Below, one piece after another: positions 1 to 4,812 of a DNA stretch of 9,743 bases. Position 1 is the stretch's first letter. Each line of letters opens with the position of its first letter. Source of the stretch: Caldisericota bacterium (GTDB lineage: Bacteria > Caldisericota > Caldisericia > Cryosericales > Cryosericaceae); NCBI GenBank assembly GCA_022710025.1, contig JAKLHS010000017.1, forward strand, positions 1 through 9,743. The letters are read 5' to 3'. Both the position numbers and the translations under genes were made by a program. The notes beneath the pieces were generated by a model. That model was not told the origin of the DNA and made no database searches. It was given only the letters and a program-made list of their open reading frames with translations.

Positions 1-825
1 AATATAGAAGGATATCTGCCCGGACGCAGCATCGTCATTCTGGGATCGGGAGACATCGGCCTCATCATGGCACGGCGTTTTACGCTCGAAGGCGCAACGG
101 TCAAGGCGGTCCTGGAGATCATGCCCTATGCGACTGGGCTGATGCGAAACGTCGTGCAGTGCCTTGACGATTATGGCATACCCTTGCTGCTCAGTCACAC
201 GGTCACCTGTATTTACGGAAACAAGCGGGTGACAGGAGTGCGCACGGCCCGGGTCGACGAACATCAACATCCCGTCCCCGGAACAGAGATGGACATCGAT
301 TGCGACATGCTCATCACCTCGGTGGGACTCATCCCCGAAAATGAGCTGAGCAGGAAGGCGGGCATTCTTCTCGATCCCGTGACGGGGGGAGCTGTCGTCG
401 ACCAATGCTTGGAGACATCGGTTTCCGGCATCTTTGCCTGTGGAAACGCGCTGCAGGTCCATGACATCGTCGACAACGTGTCAGAAGAAGCGCGACGGGC
501 TGGCCGGCACGCGGCGCAGTATGTACTGACGGGAGGTTTGCGTCGAACAACGACCGTCTGTGTGCGGGCGGGTTCCGGGGTACGATATGTTGTTCCTCAG
601 CACGTTACCTTGCCGGCAGACGAAGAATCGATCCGGCTCTCCATGAGGCCGACTGATGTGTTTTCACCAGCCTCCATTGCCCTGACATCCAGTTCGGACG
701 AGAGACCGCTGCTGGAGCGCCATGAAAGGAAGCTGACACCGGGCGAAATGGTGGTGCTTCCTGTCAGGTCAAGCGTTTTTGCGATGTCCGGCAGCGACAT
801 GACGTTGAGTGTGCGGAAATCATGA
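1..825 (+). CDS. NAD(P)/FAD-dependent oxidoreductase, 5'-truncated by the window edge
   Basis: The reading frame is open from base 1, so the true start lies upstream; 274 residues are visible. The piece begins just before a Rossmann dinucleotide-binding loop (GSGDIG, visible residues 15-20) of the NAD(P)H-binding domain. It continues through a TSVGLIPEN strand typical of the second FAD segment, to a GIFACGNALQVHDIVDNV segment near residue 143, which in this family contacts the FAD. A C-terminal extension of about 90 residues follows. The family (Pyr_redox_2) transfers electrons between a nicotinamide cofactor and a partner through FAD. The stop overlaps the next ATG by 4 nt, so translation is probably coupled to the DUF1667 protein. 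In other bacteria this pair usually sits with a GlpA/GlpO-type glycerol-3-phosphate dehydrogenase, expected upstream and outside this window. The family is well supported; the physiological substrate is inferred. Confidence 0.9.
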   Translation, partial: NIEGYLPGRSIVILGSGDIGLIMARRFTLEGATVKAVLEIMPYATGLMRNVVQCLDDYGIPLLLSHTVTCIYGNKRVTGVRTARVDEHQHPVPGTEMDIDCDMLITSVGLIPENELSRKAGILLDPVTGGAVVDQCLETSVSGIFACGNALQVHDIVDNVSEEARRAGRHAAQYVLTGGLRRTTTVCVRAGSGVRYVVPQHVTLPADEESIRLSMRPTDVFSPASIALTSSSDERPLLERHERKLTPGEMVVLPVRSSVFAMSGSDMTLSVRKS

Positions 826-1196
826 GCCGTCAGGAGCAGGAGATCATTTGCATTGTGTGTCCGATTGGGTGCAGGATCCACGTCGCCGTCGATGAGGGCC
901 GGGTAACGGAACTCATCGGAAACGCATGTCAACGCGGTACCGAATATGCTTCCCGGGAAGCAGTGGCTCCGCAGCGGGTATTGACGACCAGTATCAGGAT
1001 CGACGGCGGCACTCTTCCTCTCGTCTCGGTTCGCAGTAACAGGCCAGTGCCTAGAGACCGCATGTTGGATGTCGTTGCTGCCATACGCTCCATGGTCGTT
1101 TCTGCGCCCGTAGCTGCTGGCAGCATTGTTGCGCACAACGTCCTGGGGCTGGAGGTTGATCTTGTGGCAACGCGAACAGTGGAGAAGAAACGTTGA
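822..1196 (+). CDS. DUF1667 family four-cysteine protein
   Basis: This 124-residue soluble protein has an N-terminal CxxCPxGC motif (Cys10, Cys13, Cys17) and a fourth cysteine in NACQRG (Cys36), the hallmark of DUF1667. The four cysteines could hold an iron-sulfur cluster or zinc; the sequence does not say which. The rest (VLTTSIRI...LPLVSVRSNRPVPRDRM...) matches the family's typical run with the conserved arginine/proline stretch. It starts inside the ATGA overlap with the upstream FAD oxidoreductase and has no strong Shine-Dalgarno of its own, consistent with translational coupling. From family context it is probably a small redox or electron-transfer subunit working with the oxidoreductase and a glycerol-3-phosphate dehydrogenase. 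That role is inference; no member function is visible here. It is the last gene of its transcript, with a convergent gene ending 50 nt beyond. Confidence 0.9.
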   Translation: MSRQEQEIICIVCPIGCRIHVAVDEGRVTELIGNACQRGTEYASREAVAPQRVLTTSIRIDGGTLPLVSVRSNRPVPRDRMLDVVAAIRSMVVSAPVAAGSIVAHNVLGLEVDLVATRTVEKKR

Positions 1197-1214
1197 GCTT
1201 TTGACGAGACGTAC

Positions 1215-1233
1215 CCGGCGGCGCTGCAGCCGG
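1215..1233. terminator. possible hairpin between convergent genes
   Basis: CCGGC (1215-1219) and GCCGG (1229-1233) can pair around a 9-nt loop in the gap between the DUF1667 gene and the convergent cysteine hydrolase. A competing CCGG/CCGG pair lies at 1230-1241. Neither strand shows a run of T after the stem, so this is at best a weak or Rho-type end. Confidence 0.25.
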
Positions 1234-1246
1234 AATCCCGGATCTC

Positions 1247-1819
1247 TCAGGCTGACAGGAGTTCGGGTAGCTGGTCGACCGAAATGATGCGAGCGCCCAT
1301 CGCTGCGAGGTCGGCGAGATTGGATTCCTGAATGAGAGTTGTCTGCGATGCTGTCGCATCAGCGAGAACGAATGTCTCGTAGTCGAGCGAAAGACCGTCG
1401 ACCGCCGTGGCTCGGATGCAGTTGGGCGTCTGGACACCAGCGAGAACGATTCCATGGATGTGAAGGCGTCGCAGCAACAGATCAAGCTCTGTAGCAAAGA
1501 ATGCCGACCAGCGTGTCTTGGTGACGACAAGATCGTCGGATGATGGGCGCAGTTCGGCAATTTCCCGAACATCTGGTGTGTCTTTAACCAGGACGCCACC
1601 GTGAGCTGCAAACAAGTCCTGTCTGCTCACGTCGATATCGATTCCATTGGAACGGTGGGCACGTATCACGTGAACGACCGGAATCTCTGCCGAGTGTGCC
1701 GCATGGATCGCTCTCTCGACGGCGGGAACGATAGTCGGTCCACCGGCTACGTATAACGGCGAGGAAGGCATAAGGAATCCCTCCTGCATGTCGACGATGA
1801 GAAGCGCTACGTTCCGCAC
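1247..1819 (-). CDS. isochorismatase-family cysteine hydrolase
   Basis: The 190-residue protein covers a complete isochorismatase-like hydrolase. The expected catalytic triad is present: Asp10 in ALLIVDMQEGF, Lys101 in VVTKTRWSAF, and Cys134 in GVQTPNCIRATAVDGLSLDY. Enzymes of this fold cleave amide or ether bonds (nicotinamidase, biuret or carbamate hydrolases, isochorismatase); the substrate cannot be named from the motifs alone. I chose a GTG start at 1819, which puts the LIVDMQ strand at the N-terminus as in the family. The frame stays open upstream to 2497, but that extension only shadows the PlsY-like gene. An AGGAG lies 11 nt before the GTG, inside the end of the upstream gene, whose stop is 2 nt away, so the two are surely cotranscribed. 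No signal peptide or membrane segment is seen, so it is cytoplasmic. If its substrate is a nucleobase-like amide it would fit the nitrogen-salvage flavour of the neighbourhood; this is speculation. Confidence 0.9.
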   Translation of the reverse strand: MRNVALLIVDMQEGFLMPSSPLYVAGGPTIVPAVERAIHAAHSAEIPVVHVIRAHRSNGIDIDVSRQDLFAAHGGVLVKDTPDVREIAELRPSSDDLVVTKTRWSAFFATELDLLLRRLHIHGIVLAGVQTPNCIRATAVDGLSLDYETFVLADATASQTTLIQESNLADLAAMGARIISVDQLPELLSA

Positions 1820-1821
1820 GG

Positions 1822-2478
1822 TCAGGAGGACTCCTGCGCGTGTGTGCTTTCGCGCGCTCGCTGCCGTTGTGCCCTTATGTGGAACTGGAGCCCCTTCCCC
1901 AGCATGCATGCGGCAAGAGTCGCAACGATAATGTAATCTGGATACCACGGCTTGTTCAAAATGAACCAGATGACACACGGAACGGCTCCCACAGCCGAGA
2001 CGAAGGGTGAGATGTGTGTTCTTGCCTTGAGAGCGGGGGTCAGCTTCCAGAGGACTGCCGCGACGGCGGCAAAGGGCAATGCCCAGAGCAATCCGGGCAG
2101 ATATCCCTGAGCAAGGATGCCGACGGCCGTAGCGATGCCTCCTCCGCCCCTGAACTGAAAGAAAATCGGCCAGTTGTGTCCGACGACGACGGCTGTGAGA
2201 CATGCTATGAGCACCCATTCCGGAACCGTCAGCAACCGGATGATCAGACTCAGGACATATCCCTTGAGTGCATCCAGGATGCCGACGGTCAGTCCATGAG
2301 ACCATCCATACTGGCGAACGCTGCCGGAAAACCCCGGATTGTCTTTCGCTCGGATATCTTCTTTCTTGAACACGAAGCTTAAGACAAGGCCCCAGCAGAT
2401 CGACCCCCAGAGGTAGGAGGCTGCGATCAGCATCACGTATGTAGCGTAGTTTCTCATGAAAGCCGGTACGCCTCTCAT
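1822..2478 (-). CDS. plsY: divergent PlsY-like glycerol-3-phosphate acyltransferase
   Basis: This is a multi-pass membrane protein of 218 residues with about five to six hydrophobic segments. PlsY landmarks are clear: a SYLWGS turn (21-26), NPGFSGSVRQYG (47-58) where the family has GNxGATNxxR, LDALKG (68-73), and GHNWPIFFQFRGGGGIAT (100-117). PlsY transfers an acyl group from acyl-phosphate to glycerol-3-phosphate at the cytoplasmic membrane, the first step of phospholipid synthesis. Two motifs are unusual: GATN is replaced by GFSG, and the lysine of the GGKG loop is glycine. The C-terminal HRxNI motif is also not clearly kept (FHIRAQRQRARE). It may be a paralogue with changed substrate rather than the housekeeping enzyme. 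The start is uncertain: ATG 2478 has GGGAG 12 nt upstream; ATG 2490 and GTG 2514 are in frame but lack a well-placed ribosome site. The downstream cysteine hydrolase is coupled. Confidence 0.82.
   Translation of the reverse strand: MRGVPAFMRNYATYVMLIAASYLWGSICWGLVLSFVFKKEDIRAKDNPGFSGSVRQYGWSHGLTVGILDALKGYVLSLIIRLLTVPEWVLIACLTAVVVGHNWPIFFQFRGGGGIATAVGILAQGYLPGLLWALPFAAVAAVLWKLTPALKARTHISPFVSAVGAVPCVIWFILNKPWYPDYIIVATLAACMLGKGLQFHIRAQRQRARESTHAQESS
1823..1836 (-). promoter_or_regulatory. inverted repeat covering the ribosome site of the cysteine hydrolase
   Basis: On the minus-strand mRNA CAGGAG-TC-CTCCTG is a perfect 6-bp inverted repeat. The AGGAG half is the best Shine-Dalgarno for the GTG start at 1819. 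It could fold as a 5-bp stem with a GTCC loop and hide the site until ribosomes finishing the PlsY-like gene open it. The repeat is seen; the regulatory role is inferred. Confidence 0.35.
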
Positions 2479-2481
2479 TTC

Positions 2482-2495
2482 GGGAGTCATCTCCC
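2482..2495 (-). promoter_or_regulatory. inverted repeat covering the ribosome site of the PlsY-like gene
   Basis: GGGAG-ATGA-CTCCC forms a perfect 5-bp stem with a 4-nt loop just before the ATG at 2478. The GGGAG arm is the only plausible Shine-Dalgarno for that start. A competing in-frame ATG (2490) lies in the loop. Its role in control is inferred. Confidence 0.35.
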
Positions 2496-2509
2496 ATCCG
2501 TTGCTAGGA

Positions 2510-2527
2510 GTCACACTTGTGACGTCA
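2510..2527. promoter_or_regulatory. candidate operator: two overlapping palindromes
   Basis: GTCACA-CT-TGTGAC (2510-2523) is a perfect inverted repeat, and TGACGTCA (2520-2527) is a second perfect 8-bp palindrome sharing four bases with it. They sit between the divergent plsY-like and mntP genes, just downstream of the proposed minus-strand -10 box. A transcription factor site is plausible; the factor is unknown. The TGTGA half-sites recall CRP/FNR-type proteins but their order and spacing do not match. Confidence 0.35.
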
Positions 2528-2528
2528 G

Positions 2529-2558
2529 TCTATATCAATGATCCAGCTTGTAAAGCAA
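2529..2558 (-). promoter_or_regulatory. candidate promoter of the PlsY-like operon
   Basis: The minus strand reads TTGCTT (2558-2553), an 18-nt spacer, then TATAGA (2534-2529). It overlaps the proposed mntP promoter on the other strand, so the two could interfere. Boxes are imperfect, hence modest confidence. Confidence 0.35.
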
Positions 2559-2575
2559 AACCGTGTCGGTATACT
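2548..2575 (+). promoter_or_regulatory. candidate promoter of mntP-udp
   Basis: TTGTAA (2548-2553) and TATACT (2570-2575) are spaced 16 nt apart and would start RNA near 2582, leaving a leader of about 66 nt before the GTG of mntP. That leader is too short for, and lacks the landmarks of, a manganese (yybP-ykoY) riboswitch. Confidence 0.5.
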
Positions 2576-2647
2576 ACTCCAACAGTGTCGCAGCTATTCA
2601 CCTGACATTTCTGAGCTGGGCGATCGTCGAGATATGCGGGAGGAAGA

Positions 2648-3214
2648 GTGGGTTTCTGGTCTGTTCTGCTCATTGCTGTAGCTCTTTCAATGGACGCGCT
2701 TGCGGTGTCTGTTGCGAGCGGATGTCGTATGCGCAATGCCACCTTGCGTGACGCTGCGCGCCCCGGCATATGGTTCGGGGGATTTCAAATGCTGATGCCG
2801 ATCCTGGGATGGGTTGGCGGTCTTGCATTTTGCGGCTTCCTTGACGGCGCCGCTCCCTGGATAGCTTTCGGGCTCCTGCTGTTTGTCGGGGCGAAGATGA
2901 TAGTTGAGTCGTTGCGGGGGCGTGAAGCCACGGAAAACAGCGACGCTGTCGACGGATACAACACCCGGGAGATGGTGCTTTTGGCAATCGCGACAAGCAT
3001 CGATGCGCTGGCCGTCGGACTGAGTCTGTCGGTGCTGAACATCGCGATCTGGTGGCCGGCTCTTCTGATTGGAATCACAACGTTTGTGCTGTGTACTGTT
3101 GGCGCTCTCATAGGTTGTGGAATCGGAAGGGTGATCAAGGGTAAAGCTGAGATACTGGGTGGCGTCGTTCTCGTCGGGATCGGTATCAGGATTCTCATAC
3201 AGGGGCTGCGTTGA
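2648..3214 (+). CDS. mntP: manganese efflux pump MntP
   Basis: The 188-residue membrane protein equals the usual MntP length. It has about six hydrophobic segments in two related halves, each opening with the family signature: SMDALAVSVASG (Asp16) and SIDALAVGLSLS (Asp119). These aspartates match the Mn-binding acidic residues of the E. coli protein. FGGFQMLMPILGW (about 42-55) is also typical. MntP exports Mn2+ across the cytoplasmic membrane and protects against manganese excess. The GTG start at 2648 is preceded by GGGAGG five nt upstream, which decides the start; an earlier ATG at 2563 belongs to another frame. udp begins 31 nt after the stop, so the two are probably cotranscribed, though no functional tie between Mn export and uridine breakdown is evident. 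Regulation may involve the palindromes in the upstream divergent gap. Confidence 0.95.
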   Translation: MGFWSVLLIAVALSMDALAVSVASGCRMRNATLRDAARPGIWFGGFQMLMPILGWVGGLAFCGFLDGAAPWIAFGLLLFVGAKMIVESLRGREATENSDAVDGYNTREMVLLAIATSIDALAVGLSLSVLNIAIWWPALLIGITTFVLCTVGALIGCGIGRVIKGKAEILGGVVLVGIGIRILIQGLR

Positions 3215-3245
3215 GGCGCTGTGTGAGCGCGATAGGGGGTGCATC

Positions 3246-4025
3246 ATGACATACAAGGCTTACAACAAAGACTGCATGTATCATATCCGGCTCAGGCAAG
3301 GTGATGTCGGGAGATACGTCCTCCTTCCCGGCGATCCAGGACGGTGCGAAATTATCGCTCGATCGCTTGACAATGCCGTCAAAGTTGCCCAGAACCGGGA
3401 GTATGTTACTTTCACAGGAACATTGCTGGGGGAGAAGGTCTCTGTCACATCGACAGGGATCGGGGGTCCCTCAACTGCGATAGCCGTCGAAGAGCTTGCG
3501 ATGGTAGGTGCAGACACATTCATCCGCATCGGCACTGCAGGTGCGATGCAGCCGGAAATCATGGCGGGAGACCTTGCCATCGTGACCGCGGCCATTCGAG
3601 ATGAGGGCACCAGTCGTCAGTACATGCCTGTCGAGTTTCCAGCTGTAGCGCATATGGATGTTGCCATGGCTTTGGCAGATGCTGCCCATACATTGGGCTA
3701 CCGTTCGCACCTGGGCATCAGCCAGTCCAAGGATTCCTTCTATGGTGAGGTGGAGCCGGAGCGTCAGCCTGTAGCCAGCGAACTTCTGCAACGGCGAAAG
3801 GCCTGGATTGCCGGAGGGGCCATCTGCTCCGAGATGGAAGCGGCTGTTCTGTTTGTGATTGCTGGCATCTTGCGCAAACGGGCAGGCGGTGTCATGCTTG
3901 TCGTTGACAGTGTATCCGGCATGCATAGCGGCGAGTCTCATGATGTCATGCTCGACAGGCTCATCCAGACCGGGGTTGAAGCAATCAGACTCCTCATTGA
4001 GCGCGATCGACATCAGGGAAGATAG
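3246..4025 (+). CDS. udp: uridine phosphorylase
   Basis: The 259-residue cytoplasmic enzyme belongs to the PNP/UDP family (nucleoside phosphorylase-I). It reversibly splits a nucleoside with phosphate to give the base and ribose-1-phosphate. Visible landmarks are the phosphate loop PGDPGR (28-33), the family signature STGIGGPSTAIAVEEL (69-84), IGTAG (95-99), and the ribose-binding EMEAA (196-200), with Glu196 and Glu198 at the same positions as in E. coli Udp. KDSFYGEVEPERQPV replaces the E. coli FYPGQER segment that reads the uracil; its Arg is kept but the Gln is not obvious, so pyrimidine preference is likely rather than proven. The ATG at 3246 follows AGGGGGTG and was preferred over an in-frame GTG at 3159 inside mntP. 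It lies 31 nt after mntP. A purine nucleoside phosphorylase is the main alternative. Confidence 0.88.
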   Translation: MTYKAYNKDCMYHIRLRQGDVGRYVLLPGDPGRCEIIARSLDNAVKVAQNREYVTFTGTLLGEKVSVTSTGIGGPSTAIAVEELAMVGADTFIRIGTAGAMQPEIMAGDLAIVTAAIRDEGTSRQYMPVEFPAVAHMDVAMALADAAHTLGYRSHLGISQSKDSFYGEVEPERQPVASELLQRRKAWIAGGAICSEMEAAVLFVIAGILRKRAGGVMLVVDSVSGMHSGESHDVMLDRLIQTGVEAIRLLIERDRHQGR

Positions 4026-4125
4026 CAAGACTCCAGCGGGAGAGCAGGACTGTGGGGGATCGTCTGTCTGATACTGCGAGTTTACGTCTACATGGAACGC
4101 GCGCGGGCAGGGGAGGGGACAGCTT

Positions 4126-4500
4126 ATGTATCTGCTGGTAATCATTACCCAACAGGAAGACAGAATGTACGAGTTCTTGAAACTGCTCCCCGCGACGGGA
4201 GTTCGCGGAGCGACCGTTATTGAAGGTCATGGCATGGTAAAGATGCTCCATGACCGTGAGACGGTGTTCACATCGCTCGAGCAGATCCTTAATGCGACCA
4301 TCGATCTTACCGAGAATCTTGTGATGATCTCCCTGATCAGAGGGGGCGACGCGTTGGCGCGGGCACGCAAATTAGCTCGGCGAGTCTTTGGCGATTTCTC
4401 GCAGCCCAATACGGGCATACTTTTTGTCCTTCCGGTGACCGACATGGAAGGTCCTGTCGATAACGCTACCGAATTGCCATACACCGTCAAGAAAGAATAG
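4126..4500 (+). CDS. PII-like (GlnB-superfamily) signalling protein
   Basis: The 124-residue soluble protein has the PII ferredoxin-like layout: MYLLVII strand, helix, GVRGATVIEGHGM strand-turn, a short variable segment where PII proteins carry the T-loop (about 40-58), VMISLI strand, helix, then FSQPNTGILFVLPV, matching the GxIFVLPV strand of PII. The uridylylated tyrosine region of GlnB is not present, and the T-loop is short, so this is one of the PII-like proteins that sense nucleotides or other small ligands rather than classical GlnB/GlnK. A GGGGAGGGG stretch about eight nt before the ATG gives a strong ribosome site. It is 100 nt after udp and may be in that transcript or have its own promoter; I see no clear one. 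It converges on the glnA operon, so a nitrogen-related role is attractive but only inferred. Confidence 0.75.
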   Translation: MYLLVIITQQEDRMYEFLKLLPATGVRGATVIEGHGMVKMLHDRETVFTSLEQILNATIDLTENLVMISLIRGGDALARARKLARRVFGDFSQPNTGILFVLPVTDMEGPVDNATELPYTVKKE

Positions 4501-4543
4501 ACAGTAAGCAGCATCGGGGTACGGAATCACGGAAAGCTTGTTT

Positions 4544-4559
4544 CGTCAGGAGTCTGACG
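4544..4559. terminator. hairpin between convergent PII-like and ThiS-like genes
   Basis: CGTCAG (4544-4549) pairs perfectly with CTGACG (4554-4559) around a GAGT loop in the 78-nt gap between two converging genes. It could end transcripts from both sides. The plus-strand tail is CTTCT, the minus-strand tail GAAAC, so the T-run is poor on both. Confidence 0.5.
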
Positions 4560-4578
4560 CTTCTGGCGCGAGATTGCT

Positions 4579-4803
4579 TTAGCCTCCTCCTAGAAAGGGC
4601 ATGACAAACACTGTGTCGCCCTCGCGAAGCTGTGTATTGTATGGCACTCGCTGACCGTTTACCAAGACGAAACCGGCACGTTGTTTGTCTACATGCAATG
4701 CAGCAAGGAGTTCTTCAACGGTCGTTCCTTGAACGACCTCGGCATCGTGCATGTCGCCGATTTCATCTGCCACGACTGCGTGCAGTTTGAGCCGGATCAA
4801 CAT
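4579..4803 (-). CDS. ThiS/MoaD-like ubiquitin-fold sulfur carrier
   Basis: The 74-residue protein shows the beta-grasp pattern of ThiS and MoaD: IRLKLHAVV strand, a GTTVEELLAALHV helix, FVLVNGQRVPYNTQLREGDTVFVMPFLGGG. It ends in Gly-Gly-Gly; in this family the terminal Gly-Gly is adenylated and turned into a thiocarboxylate that donates sulfur to thiamine, molybdopterin, tungsten cofactor or other products. GDTVFVMPFLGGG is close to the usual GDxVxxxPPxxGG ending. A GAGGAG six nt before the ATG is a good ribosome site. It starts 9 nt after glnA and is last in the deaminase-glnA operon. No ThiF/MoeB activator or MoaE is in view, so whether it serves molybdopterin, thiamine or tRNA thiolation is undecided. 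Its place behind glnA is unusual. Confidence 0.87.
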   Translation of the reverse strand: MLIRLKLHAVVADEIGDMHDAEVVQGTTVEELLAALHVDKQRAGFVLVNGQRVPYNTQLREGDTVFVMPFLGGG

Positions 4804-4812
4804 TGATTCTCC

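Noticed and set aside
1820..2497. Long upstream extension of the cysteine hydrolase frame
   Set aside because: It is the out-of-frame shadow of the PlsY-like gene; its translation is arginine/serine-rich without family features.
2576..2647. Manganese riboswitch (yybP-ykoY) ahead of mntP
   Set aside because: The leader is only about 66 nt from the proposed start and shows none of the conserved loop sequences that I can recognise.
3159..3245. Upstream in-frame GTG start for udp
   Set aside because: It lies inside mntP and adds residues absent from the family; ATG 3246 has a good ribosome site.
2687..3256. 189-residue minus-strand frame over mntP
   Set aside because: Antisense to the clear MntP membrane segments and without a domain pattern.
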